This document shows positions 24,833 to 37,170 of a stretch of 64,000 nucleotides of DNA, in pieces. The notes below the pieces were generated by a model, which made no database searches, was not told the DNA's origin, and saw only the letters and a program-made list of their open reading frames with translations. The first letter of the stretch is position 1, and each line of letters starts with the position of its first letter. The position numbers and the translations under genes were made by a program. The stretch covers positions 1,488,001 to 1,552,000 of the forward strand of contig JAQFVV010012530.1 in assembly GCA_028023455.1 (NCBI GenBank). The letters are read 5' to 3'. Source of the stretch: Epiperipatus broadwayi. Lineage: Eukaryota > Onychophora > Udeonychophora > Euonychophora > Peripatidae.

Positions 24833-25015
24833 ATGGCAGGATGAGGCCTCTCTTCTTCACATCATACCGACAAATTTATTTCATCCATGTTATGATTTCT
24901 TTATAGGTTTTTCAAACTTCTTGAGACCCAATTTAAGACTTCAATTATCCATCTGTTAATATATCCTCAAGCAACATGCCTAGCTCAACTCCATTTGATC
25001 CTCTTAATTCTTAAT
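24833..25015 (-). mobile_element. RTE/BovB-like LINE 3' relic
   Basis: Aligns by eye with 60165-60390: 'aggatgaggcctctc', 'cttctccacatca'-like text, 'acccaatttaagacttcaat' and 'tatccatctgtt' occur in the same order. It is a decayed, truncated C-terminal end of the same LINE family in the same orientation. Confidence 0.6.
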
Positions 25016-26271
25016 GTATGTAATTTATAAAATTTATAAGAGGACTACTCATACATTTATATTTATAGATATGACATAGCTTTTTTCTCTTTATTTTGAG
25101 ATTTTGATAAGAAATAACCTCATCTTTTTCAAAAAACATTAAAATAATAATTTAAGAATGTCTCATTTCACCTTAGTATATATTTTTTTACATTAACATT
25201 TAAATTGAAATTGAGGATGAAACCAAAACAAATGTGTAAAGTCCATAATTCAGTGAATAATAATTTCATGGATTTAAATAATAATGGACATAAAATATTA
25301 TTTAACTAAAAGAGCAATACATCTGACAAATGTATGTATTGAAACTATATAATGCACAACATACATAATCATGGAATAATTACATCAATTCCTTTATTTT
25401 ATTATAATTAACAACTTTGTTATTAATTTCTTATATTAATCTAATTTTAGTTTATTTTTCCTTCATGGTTTAATTAGTTAAGAACAGTTCAATATGTGCA
25501 ATCATCATTCCCCAATACCTATGCTTTAAGCTAGCTAGAACCCAGAAACAATAATGTAGGAAGATGAAAACAATATCAGAAGGACATCTCTTCAGTCCTG
25601 AAAGCAATGTTGAGTATCTTTTGCCACCATCCGTGTTAGATAATGCATCTGGAAATATAACCAGTGCTTTGAAAAGATATTATTATGAAATAATTCAAAA
25701 GATTACACAATGCTTGCTTTGATCATCATAGATAGAAAGATATGTATTTATCATTATTTATTACTAAATAATTTAAAGCAACCCAATGATCAATACTACA
25801 TAATTCAATAGCACCATTGCAAATGGCACAACAGTGTTTGATCATTCATAGTATTTATATACAGAAACTAAACTATCAGACATCCTCTTCTCATTACTGT
25901 ATATATTCACATACACATGTATATATTACAGTTGACAATATTTATATATAGAATAATAGAAAGCATGTTCTTATAATTTACTTCTGTGAAATATTAAAAG
26001 TAAATAAGATTTATAAATCATTTTTTTATTTCGCTTTATATGTATATTAGAATGAGGAAGAAGAGATGATGCTTATAATCATTCAGTCCCCACATGTTGC
26101 TAGCCATCCATATGTGACTAAAACTGATCATAATGATAATGAAGTTGTTTAAGTAGTGCTCCTGCTGCTGATGATTCAAAGAGCTGATAACGTCATTTTT
26201 AATAATTAAAAAAAAAAAAGGTGAATAAATTAGCTACTAGGTTATTGAGTAAATGGCAAATATATATAAAT

Positions 26272-26440
26272 TAATATTTTTTATTAGTCATTTGTTAAAC
26301 TAGAGATTATTCAATAATGAATAATATTTCTGTAGTGTAATTTTTACTGCATCTCTCTCATGCAAAGTAGAGATTTGTTCCTATCCATTTTAACATCTGG
26401 TGGACGGATGTTATCATAAATGTATGACTAAAGATGCAAA
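26272..26440. mobile_element. Single arm of the foldback MITE seen at 55587-55905
   Basis: Shares 'tttttattagtcatt', ATGAATAATATTTCTGT, 'tctcatgcaa' and 'ctatccattttaac' with 55587-55700 in order. The second arm is absent. A pure TA tract follows at 26454-26477. Confidence 0.65.
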
Positions 26441-26487
26441 AAAGATGGACACTATATATATATATATATATATATATGCTATATATT

Positions 26488-27450
26488 GAGCTCACAAATA
26501 AGCTCTTAACAAGCTTTGCAGAATAACCCCAACCCCAGACCTGATTCTGCTACTAGCTTCCTCAGTGAAGTGCTAGGATATTCAAGCATTAGATTAAAAA
26601 TACTAGGACAAGCCCAGCACTTTATCTAATGGATAACTATTAAGTAGAAAATCTGAAAATTTCAGACATCTATATGTCTTCAAATCCAGGTATCTAGCTT
26701 AAATAGCCATATGGGACTGAACCAAGTTCAGAAATTACAAAGTAATTAAGTCATATGTCACATGACCTAATTGAACACGCTTGTATTACAAATATTATAT
26801 ATAGAGCTCACAAATAAGCTCTTAACAAGCTTTGCAGAATATCCCCAACAAGCTTGTTAAATTAGATATGAAGACATATAATAGATGTCTGAAAATTTCA
26901 CATTTTCTACTTCATAGTTATCCATTAGAAAAATTCTGGGCTTGTACTGGTATTTTTAATCTAATGCTTAAATATCCTAGCACCTAACTGAGCACTGAGG
27001 ACGCCAGTAGCAGAAAACGGTCTGGAGTTGGGATATTTTGCAAAGCTTGTTAAGAGCTTATTTGTGAGCTCTATATATAACCATTTGTAATACAGGCTTG
27101 TTAAATTAGGTCATGTGACATATGACTTGACTTCTTTGTAATTTTATTTTTTGATATTAATGCTTTGGCAATTTTATATTGATAAGATATTATTATATGA
27201 TGTATCTGAACTTGGTTCATTCCCATATGGCTTTTTAAGTTAGATAGCTGGATTTGAAGACATATAGATGTCTGAAAATTTCAGATTTTCTACTTAATAG
27301 TTATCCTTTAGATAAAATGCTGGGCTTGTCCTGGCATTTTTAATCTAATCCTTGAATATCCTAGTATCTCACTGAGAAAGCCAGTAGCAGAAACCAGTCT
27401 GGGGTCGGGGATATTCTGCAAAGCTTGTTAAATTAGGTCATGTGACACAT
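26488..27450. repeat. Inverted array of a repeat related to the hammerhead family
   Basis: GAGCTCACAAATAAGCTCTT begins at 26488 and again at 26804; its reverse complement ends at 27071. Unit 1 (26488-26803) lies forward, and unit 2 (about 26855-27071) and unit 3 (27072-27450) lie reversed. All carry 'tctgaaaatttca' and a CAAGCTTTGCAGAATA(T/A)CCCC end or its complement. Units 2 and 3 read, on the plus strand, CACTGAG(G/A)..GCCAGTAGCAGAAA and then GTCTGG, a decayed form of the motif at 46845-46886. Confidence 0.7.
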
Positions 27451-27473
27451 GACTATATTTCTTTGTAATATAT

Positions 27474-29674
27474 TGTAACGAGCACAGACGACTTTACATT
27501 GTGTTTTTATTATTAAACATGAAATTAAAATAAAAAGTTCGCATTTAAAAATTTTCTTTAAGAATTAAAAATTGAAATTAAATATCATCTTAAACTCGTA
27601 TATATAAATCGCACAGAAAAAAAAAAAAAAAAAAATATTAAACGAAAACTTTATTAAAGAAAAAGTGTTTTAAAACTAAATTTTCAGTAGAGATTTAAAG
27701 ATAAAAATATATCTTTAAGTTTGAAAACACATTAATTAATCAGAAATGGAAATGATTGTTTTAATTAGTTAAATGTAAACTAGCCTTGGGCATTTAAATG
27801 TAAAAACATCAGTCAGATAGGAAAACAATAGAAACAAATAGCCAATGAATAAAAAACAATGGAATCAGACCTCAGCGAAAGGACCATATCATCATCATGA
27901 CGTAACGTCCATTGAATCCTTCAAATTAATATAAAAGGACAAGTTTGAAAATTATTAATTAATTAGTTATTACGATGTGACTTTATGTGTTAGTGGGGAG
28001 TTGAAGGAGAAGGAATTGAAAAGACGCACTCTTCAATCCCTTCAGTTTTGTTAAAAAAAAAAAAAGAGAGAAATGACATCGTTTTTTTTTCTACATTAAG
28101 GACCAACTAAACTAAAAGACCTCCGGATAAATAAATAAAAAACAACGGCTAACTCAACCAATCTTTTAGGACGGCATGGGAATTCATGTTCAAATGGCAA
28201 GCGACAGATAAAGATGAACTGTTTTAAACCGTAGGAACTTTATAATTAATGAACATTAAATTAAAAACCTTCCGTATTTAAAATAATTAAGAAATAGAAT
28301 CCTATCTGACCAATGTTATTTATTAATTAGTTATAATTTTATTTAATGTATTTCTTTGTAAAATCATTTCCATTTATATTTTTTTTTTTGTTCTTTAAGT
28401 TTTATTATGATTTTTGCTGTGCGATAAATTAAATTATATAAATGTTAAACTTAAATCAGGCATGAATGGCTGTATAGATTTGTAAAGTTATATTAGGGGA
28501 GGGTAATCTTAGGTTATTTGTGTCTTAGTTGAATTGGGTCAATGGATTGGATATATTGGTGTGATTAGTAGATGTAATATTGATTTGCTACGGGCAGAAT
28601 CACTTCATACGCCGCACACTTCCGTTTGCCTATGGAAGGAATTATAAGTCAGATACCGCAGTTCCTTTCTATGGAGTTTTTTGTTTTATTGCTCTTCTTC
28701 GCAGATAGATGTAATATTCCTATCTGACGAGAGGCAATTTCTTCTCTTAACTTTTTGTGATGCCGTATTTTATTGCATTGAATACACTGATATATCAGAT
28801 GAATTGATGCCAGTTTGACTACGAATTTTAGCCTAAGGTTAAATAGGGATAGAATGTTTATTTTCAAATGCAAATCTATGTAGTCTATTCATACTCGACA
28901 CCAAATAAAAATGCATTAAATTTAAGTTGTTTATAGACGTTTGTATGGATTCGTTATCGGTTAATTATGTTTTGGATTTCATATTTGATCAAAATATATA
29001 GACATTCGATAAATAATGATACCTCACGGTGAGTATCTAAAATGTATTTATTCGGATGTCTTTTAAGTTATTGGTGACAATGCAAGTATCTTATGGTGAA
29101 TACTATTGGGTTACTTATAAATTTCCCTCTGCAATTGTCGGTATCAATGATTTTATATTTTGATCGTTTCTGTTTATTTTGAAATGTTTTTGACCGTTGT
29201 AATCTATGTAACCGATCTATACTCAACATATTAAAACAAGCTTTTATAATCCCATCTGTGCGAACTTATAAAAAAATTAAAATGTAAATTTATAAAAACT
29301 AAATGTAAATTAAAGTCAAAAATCAAAGTTAAAAATGTAAGTTAAATTTTAAAATGTAAAACTAATACTAAAATAATTTTAAATCTTATATATATATATG
29401 TGCATAAATAAATGTTGTGTGCTAATTACTGGCAGTGGCTTATTTTATTCTTTTTTTAAAAAAATATTCTTAGATAAGAATTCATAAATATAAATCTCTG
29501 CTACTCCCTGAGCTAGTGACTTGGGCTAACAACCGGAATCAAAATTTAAAAAAAAAAAAAATTTTTTTTTTGACTTACGTATCTGCCTACTTTATAAATT
29601 TTTCTAGGTTCAAATGCCTAGGTGGCGCCCTGTAGTTGGAGATCACGTTAAGTGCTATTCTCCGGATCGTTACA
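27474..29674 (+). mobile_element. LTR-like element copy A, 2.2 kb
   Basis: Starts TGTAACGAGCACAGACG and ends GGATCGTTACA, so it has TGTAAC/GTTACA inverted ends, and it is inserted in TA-rich DNA (ATATAT on both sides). A TATA-like ATATAAAAGG at about 27930-27939 is in a position that fits a promoter at the U3/R border. No protein is encoded. The same family occurs at 31681-33867 (reversed) and 34948-36970. A long solo LTR is the simplest reading. A non-coding TIR transposon is the alternative. Confidence 0.6.
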
Positions 29675-29684
29675 ATATATATAT

Positions 29685-29827
29685 ATCACATGATGACAGC
29701 CCGAGTTTATCTCAACTATGAATCTTCACTGTGTTGTTAAAGCAACCTTTATAATTAAGACAAATGTTGACTTGACAACAGATTGAAGATTCATAATTTA
29801 GATAAGCCATAGCTGTTATCATGTGAT
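29685..29827. repeat. 143-bp imperfect hairpin (foldback MITE)
   Basis: The left arm begins ATCACATGATGACAGC and the right arm ends GCTGTTATCATGTGAT, with further pairing of 'atgaatcttca' to 'tgaagattcat' and of 'tgttg' to 'caaca'. It lies just outside LTR-like copy A. Confidence 0.7.
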
Positions 29828-31680
29828 TAAACTTATAAAACCACCATATATATATCTTTAACATTATTAGTCAGAAACTTGAAATTAGGGTGATTATTAT
29901 TCTTGATTAAACTTAAAAAAACATTCTACTACCAAAATATTAAACTTTCCATTGATATAACACAAAATTACAAAAAAAAAAAAATTAACCCATTCGCTAC
30001 AATAAAGAGATTAATAGTAATTCGCAAAATATAATTATTTCAAATAATGGAACAATAATTTAGAATGAATGTATAATTCTGACAAAGTATTTTTTAGTAG
30101 CATTACCATCAACATCGGTTTATTTTCACTTTCTTATCGCTATTTGTAAAGTTCATTTGCTGGTTTTGCATTAATTTACCTACTACAATTTGATCCAACA
30201 ATAGCGCTGATTGGTAAATTATTTCAGGCTTTGAGAATGCTTGTGACAGTACTTGTAATCATTTTTCTTTTATATTACTTCTGAAAAAACTATATATTTT
30301 CCACATTTTATTTACACATTTATGAATATTTTTGCCACATATTTGTAAAACATTTATTTTAAACCAAAAATTTTCATTATTATAGTCAGATTTCATTCAA
30401 AAATATTTGTCACAAATCACGTGAAACTATAAAGCAGGAATTATACTATGCATAAGAGTAATTTTAAATTTTAAAACAGAATTTTGTTGCCTTAGGATGC
30501 TTAACAGAAATTCATTTGATTTCAAAAATGGAGTCCAATTAAGAAATATTTCATTCGGTATTTTTTTTATTGGCAGAACAGCAATCATCGAATATTAAAA
30601 AGTTATTGTTCTGATAATGTATTTCAGTTTCTTACTTTTTATCTATATTTGGAAAGTCAAAATATTATTTTCTATAATATTTTTAATTTATAAACTTAAA
30701 TTTGTAATAAATAAAGTAAAGATTATTAAAATAAACTATAAAATAAAGGTTTAATTGTAAAAATAAGATGTTATAAAAATAATCCAAATGGCTGTTAGGG
30801 ACTATCAAAAATCAAATCGTAAGCATTGTTAATAAAAAAATTAAGAAATGGAAAGCAAAAATATTTTCATTTAAGATAGATACAAGAAATTCTTCATTTA
30901 TATATATATATACTAGACAGAAATTCAAAAAAAGATCTTAAAACAACAATCAGTAAATTTAATTTTTTTAAAAACAAATTATTGATTTTATTTCTTGCAC
31001 ACATGTGTGTAAATTGCATGCATGTATCCATCATATGCAGATATGTAACAAGAAATACTAAAATTATAATACATTTTGTAGAAGTCAAATATGATTCCAT
31101 TAATAATTCAAATTAACTTATATTAAAGATAAAAATATTATTAAGGCAATATTACATGAATACTTTGAAAATTGTTTTTACAAAGACTGCCGATATGGGA
31201 TTACTTCCAATAATGCGATTTTTTTTTTAAGCGCTTAATTTTAATTTGCCTTAATTATATACTGGCATGAAGTCAGTATTCCAGAGAAAATAATAATTCA
31301 TAGCTTTGATTGATGGAACTCAAGAAGTTTGTTTTTATAATTCAGGCAGATTAACTTTCAACAAAAACATGATGATGGTAATCAACTATCATTTCATGTT
31401 ATAGATAAACAGTTCTAGTCTTTCAGGGTCATCATATATAATGATCCATTTAGAGGATAAAATGGCTTATATTAGCTGTTTTTACCTGTAGTTATTTTGG
31501 TTTGCAAGCTCACACTAATTATTAATTCAGTAGATAACCTATCTTTTCATGAATTGTTATTATAGTAACGAATAAATATAAGATTATATCCATGTAAACA
31601 GAGATAACTTTTTGCCTTTGATGTTGCCAGGAAACTATTAATTACTACTAATTGGCAAATTTATCCATTAACCTATATAT

Positions 31681-33867
31681 TGTAACAATACGGAGAAGGC
31701 GACTTCACGTATCTGCACTACGGGGCGCCATCTAGGCATTTGAACCTAGAAAAATTTATAAAGTAGGCAGATACTTAAGTCAAAAAAAAAAAAATTTTTT
31801 TTTTTTTTTTAAATTTTGATTCCGGTCATTAGTCCATGTCACTAGCTCAGTGGAATAGCAGAGATTTAATAAGATAATCTAAGAGTATATATAAAAAAAA
31901 GAATAAAATAAGCCACTGCCAGTAATTAAACATACAAAAATTTATTTACGCACATATATATATAAGATTTAAATTGTTTTAGTATCAGTTTACATTTTAA
32001 CATTTAACATTATTTTTAACTTTACTTTAATTTACATTTAATTACTATTATATTATAATTTTACATTTTAATTAAGTTCGCACATATAAATTTATGAAAG
32101 CTTGTTTATAATGTTGAATATAGATCGGTTACATAGATTTCACGGTCAAAAACATTTCAAAAGAAATATAAACGATCAAAATACAAAATTATTGATTACT
32201 GACAATTGCGGAGGGAAATTTATACGTAACCCAATAGTATTCACCATAAGATACTTGCATTGTCACCAATAACTTAAAAGACATCCGAATAAATACATTT
32301 TAGATACTCACCGTAAGGTATCATTATTTATCGAATGTCTATATATTTTGATCAAATATGAAAACCGAAAACATACTTAACCGATAACCAATCCATGCAA
32401 GCGTCTATAAACAACTTAAATTTAATGCATTTTTATTTAGGGTCGAGCATGAATAGATTACATAGATCTGCATTTGAAAATAAAATATTCTATCCCTATT
32501 TAACCTTAGGCTAAAATTCGCAGTGAAACTGGCATCAATTCATCTGATACATCGATGTATTTAATGTAATACGGAATACGGCAGCACCAAAAAGATTAGG
32601 AGAAGATATTGACCTTCATCAGATAGGAATATTACTTCTATCTAACGAGAAGAACAATAAAAAAAAACTCCATAGAAAGGAACTGCGCTCTGCGTCTTAT
32701 AATTCCTTCCCTAGGCAAAACGGGAGAGTGCGGCGTATGAAGCAATTCTGCCAGTAGCGAATCTCCGACTACATCTACTAACTACATCAATATATCCAAT
32801 CCACTGACCCAATCTAACAACGACACAAATAACCTAAGATTACCCTCCCCTAATATAACTTTACAAATCTATACAGCCATTCATGCCCGACTTAAGTTTA
32901 ACATTTATATAATTAATTTAATGAAAAACAAAAAAATCATGATAAAAACTTAAAGAATAAAAAATAAATAAATGGAAATGATTTTACATAAATAAGAAAA
33001 AAAAATACATCAAATAACACTATTAATAAAGAATTTAGTTTGGTCAGATAGGATTCTATTTGTAACAATTAAATTACTAGGAAAGTTTAAAATTTAAAGT
33101 TCATAGTGTTTTCAAATTAATATTGTTCGTTATATTTTATAAAGTTCTTACGGTTTTAGAAATGTTCATCTTTTACAGTTGCTTGCCGTTTGAAATCCAG
33201 CGTTAAATTTCCCGATGATCCTGTGGTCCTCTGAATATACGAAAAGCGATGTTTCATTTTTCCATTTTATAACAACTGAAGGGATTGAACGTGCATCTTT
33301 TTCAATCCCTTCTCTTTCACCCCCGCACTATTACATATCTGTCACATCGTAAATAATCAATTTCCAGTCACTAATTAATAATTTCCAAATTTTCCTTTTA
33401 TACGTATTCGAAGGATTGACTTGGCATTATGTCATAGATGTGATGATCCTTTTCGTTGAGGTCCGATTTCCCAATGGATTTATTTCATTTACTAAAAGTT
33501 TCTATTGTTTTCCTATCTGACCGATGTTTTTACATTTAAATGCCCAAGGCTGGTTTACATTTGACTAATTAAATTTATCATTTCCATTTCTGATTAATTA
33601 ACCTGTTTTCCAAATCAAAGATATATTTAAAGATATAATTTTATCTCCAAATCTTTTTAAAATTTAGTTTTAAAATACTTTTTCTTTAATAAAGTTTTAT
33701 TTTAATAATTTTTCATTATCTGTGCGATTTAACTTATACGAGTTTAAGATGATATTTAATTTCAATTTTTAATTCTTAAAGAAAATTTTTAAATGCGAAC
33801 TTTTTAATTTACTTTCATGTTTAATAAATAAAAAAAAACAATGTAACGAACGTCTGTGCTCGTTACA
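31681..33867 (-). mobile_element. LTR-like element copy B, 2.2 kb, reversed
   Basis: Starts TGTAACAATACGG and ends TCTGTGCTCGTTACA, the complement of the start of copy A. Internal blocks match copy A in reverse order, for example the complement of CTAGGCATTTGAACCTAG at the left and 'cctatctgaccgatg' at the right. A reversed TATA-like CCTTTTATA is at about 33391-33399. It is flanked by ATATAT on both sides. Confidence 0.6.
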
Positions 33868-34193
33868 ATATATATAAAGCATTAATGATAAATTTTATAC
33901 ATAATTATTATAAAACACAGAAATACTTTTCAGTTGAAGATAGCTATGAAGATAACCAAAAGTACTTCTATGTTCTATAATAGTTGTTTGTAAAATTTAT
34001 TATCATCATTAATATTCTGCTTTATTATTTTTACAATAATTAGTCTACAATTAAAACTTCATTTGATTTTGTATATATAAATTCAATTTCATTAAACTGA
34101 GAGGGTTTACCAAAAATACATTTTATCTTACAAAGTATATACAAACAATGTCAAATATTTTACATAATTATATAAATTCCAAAAATTACTGAC

Positions 34194-34378
34194 CAATGAT
34201 CATCTGCAATCAAGACACCACTAAGTTTAATTTCATTACTTCCACCATTGATAATGGAACCGACCCCAGTTTTACCATCCTTAAGGGCATAGAAAAGAAC
34301 TTCTGTTAATAAAGGATCTTCATTCAAGCCAATTAAATAAGGAAGTTTACTGTCAAGTTTTAGCGCAATACCACATTT
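34194..34378 (-). CDS. KIF28: Kinesin-3 exon: first half of FHA domain
   Basis: A 185-bp exon, read from phase 0. It contains LPYLIGLNEDPLLTEVLFY, the typical kinesin-3 pattern of proline-hydrophobic-LNEDP just before the FHA fold, then a KDGKTGVGS turn and IKLSGVLIADDH, the strand leading to the conserved His-Cys pair. FHA domains bind phosphothreonine peptides, and in kinesin-3 they also help regulate the motor. The acceptor is TTATCTCTAG and the donor GTCAGT. It ends with TG, and the C supplied by the exon at 23704 completes a Cys codon. Confidence 0.92.
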
Positions 34379-34947
34379 CTAGAGATAAAAATAAACAAAA
34401 TCTATAAAAATACAGAATGACCAAAATTTTGGAAACATTTTTTACACAAAAAGATAATTAAAAAAAGTGAAAAAAAAAAACGACATTTTATGACTTTCTA
34501 TAATCCAAAAGTGTAATTTCTATTGCAACAAACATGATACGTTCTTTATAATTTTTGATTATATAATGTTATGTTCCATTGTTTTGGAAGTTTATACAGT
34601 ACAAGAATAGAAAGCAAAATGATAAATATAGAGAGTTCCAATGTCTACTGAAATAAGTTTTCAATATTTCTATTTATTAAATACTTTGCAATGAAATTTA
34701 TTTACAAATTTATATTTTTTTTCATCAATAAGAATGAGAAATCAAATAACATTTAGTGAATATATATATGTAATAAATTAAGTTTGATGATTGTATTCTT
34801 TCTAAAATATATGTAATATTCAAATCTATAAGTATATTAAATACGGTAAAATTCACATAAATTTAAAATCATTTTGTTAGTCGAAAGTACTTCTAGTAAA
34901 ATAACTTTACATTTGTGTGAATTTTACTGTTTAATATATATATATAT

Positions 34948-36970
34948 TGTAACGATATATAAATATGTCGTTACATTAATTTAAAATAAAACTTAAAAGT
35001 TCGCAAATAAAAGTAAAAAACTAAACGCTAAAATTAAAATGTTTCGCACAGATGCCAAACTTTAAAAATATTTTTTTTAAAAAAACAAATAAGTATTTGA
35101 ACGTACTTTTTTATAAAAAAGTACAAGATTTAAAAATAAAAACAGGTATTAATTAATTCTTGTAATCTGTAAATGGAAATGATTGTTTATAAATTGTTTG
35201 AAAAGCAAGCTAGCCTTGGGCTCTTGTATAATTAAAATGATCTGATGAAAGATAGATAAGAATATAAAGAGGAATTAGCTTGACCAATGGAAGCACCAAG
35301 CCTTGGCTCGGACCCTAACGAAAGTGATGGATTAGTGACGTTTTGTTGATTGAATCCGTGTGGATAATATAAAAAGAGAAATACAGTTTTTTTGGACAGT
35401 TTTGTGTTTGAGAGATGTGGTAGGACGCATATACCACACTCTCTATTTAAAAAAAAAAAAAATGAAAAGACTGTGATACCTTGAACCAGCTATTGCCATC
35501 TCCAGAACCTTATCTTCCAATGGAGGCGTCGCGGGAATTAAAAGCAGAAACCTGGACTCTTCTACCGTGAGCTACGAACTTTACAAATTAACAACAACAA
35601 CAAAAAAAGTAATTAAGAACTTTCGTCAATGTTTTTTTTAAAGATTCAGCTAATTTAAATTTTAAAATGAACTCTTATTTGATTTTCAAATTAATAATTG
35701 ATTGTTTAAATTTATATAGTTAAGTTTTGCTAAAATCATTTCCATTTTATTATTATTATTTGTAGTAATATTTATTGTAGAAATTATTAAATGCATTACA
35801 TTTAAGTTGGGTATAGACGTTGCAGAGATTCGTTAGCGGTTGATTATGTTGTGGTTTTCACAGTCGATTAGAATATATAAGTCAACGATGCTTATGATGA
35901 ACACCAAAGGGTCTCCTGTATTCCCTCAGCAATTGACGTTATCGATTGACTTTGTATTTTGATCGGTTGTTTAATTTGGAATGTTTTTGACTGTGGAATC
36001 TGTGCAGCCGATCTATACTCGACATTATAAAGCAAATTGTATAAAAATAATCTGTGCGAACGTATTTAAATGTTAAATTTAAGTCAGGTGTGAATGGCTA
36101 TATAGTTTTGTAAAGTTATATTAAGGGAGGGTAATCTTAGGTTATTCATTTCGTAGTTGAATTGGTTCAAGGGATTGGATATATTTGTGTAATTGTAGAT
36201 GTAGTATGAGATCCGCTACGGGCAGGATTATATATATACGCCACACACCTTCTGTTTGCCTATGGATGGGTTTGTAAGATGGCAAAGGACCGCAGTCCAG
36301 TCCTATGGAGTTTTATGTTTATTGTTCTACTCGCCAACAGATGTCGCATTCCTGGTTGGTAGAGAGACAATTTTTTCTCTAATTCTACTTGCTGTTCAGA
36401 TGTACATTCCTGACAGTATAGTATTTTGTGTTGTCGTATTTTCATGCTACATTGAATACATAAATGTATCAGATGGATTGGCGCCGGTTTGATTGCGAAA
36501 TTTGTTGCCTAAGGTTAAATCAGGGAAGAATATTTTCTTTTCAAATGCAGATCTATGTAGTCTATTCATACTCGACTCACTAAATAAATATTAAACTCAT
36601 GGTTGTAATTTACTTAAATGTAAAACTAAAGATTAATAGAAAAATCTAAAATGTTGAATTTATTCCTCAAAATTTAAATATTATTTTATATGTGCGTAAA
36701 TAAATATTTTTATGTGTTAATTTCTGGCAGTGGCTTTTATTTATTTATATTTAAGATATAAATTAAGATATAGATTTTTATCTCTGCGTCTCCACTGAGC
36801 TAGTGACTTGGGCTAATGATCTGAATATTTAAATAAAATGGAATCTTAACAGTGCGTATCTGCCTACTCTATAAATTTTTCTAGGTTTAAATGCCTAGAT
36901 GGCGCCCTGTAGAGCAGATATTGTAGTTTGTGGTTAGATTCGATCTCCACTATTGTTTTGGATCGTTATA
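34948..36970 (+). mobile_element. LTR-like element copy C, 2.0 kb
   Basis: Starts TGTAACGATATA and ends TTTTGGATCGTTATA, where GTTACA has one change. Blocks shared with copy A include 'aagctagccttgggc', 'aagttgggtatagacgtt'-like text, 'tggcgccctgtag' and the TATA-like ATATAAAAAG near 35369. It is more diverged and shorter than A and B. The open frames at 36256-36492 lie inside and are not genes. TA repeats flank it. Confidence 0.55.
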
Positions 36971-37117
36971 ATATATATATATTGTAACCTTTGCTTTCTT
37001 CACTTATATCACTTTATGTACAATTAATTGCCCAGGCACCAATTCTATACAAGATAGAATAAATTTATAATTGAAATTATTTTTCTTTGAACTGATAAAC
37101 TCTAATGTTATTCCTCC

Positions 37118-37170
37118 ATGGCTTAGCTCAGTTGAGATTATAGGATATGGTAGTCATATTGAATACCAAT
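37118..37170 (+). mobile_element. Possible tRNA-derived SINE relic
   Basis: ATGGCTTAGCTCAGTTG resembles a tRNA 5' half, and TAGCTCAGTTG (37124-37134) matches the A-box consensus fully. A B-box-like TATTGAATACC at 37157 is poor, with about four mismatches and a short spacing. It may be chance. Confidence 0.25.

Larger units (their letters stand above)
23705..34193 (-). other. Kinesin intron of about 10.5 kb
   Basis: Holds an RTE relic (24833-25015), one arm of a MITE (26272-26440), an inverted array (26488-27450), two LTR-like copies (27474-29674 and 31681-33867) and a hairpin (29685-29827). Remaining stretches 23705-24830, 25015-26270 and 29830-31680 are AT-rich with nothing recognised. Confidence 0.6.

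Noticed and set aside
36256-36492. 78-residue open frame, plus strand
   Set aside because: Lies inside LTR-like copy C; the equivalent regions of copies A and B are not open, so it is not conserved.
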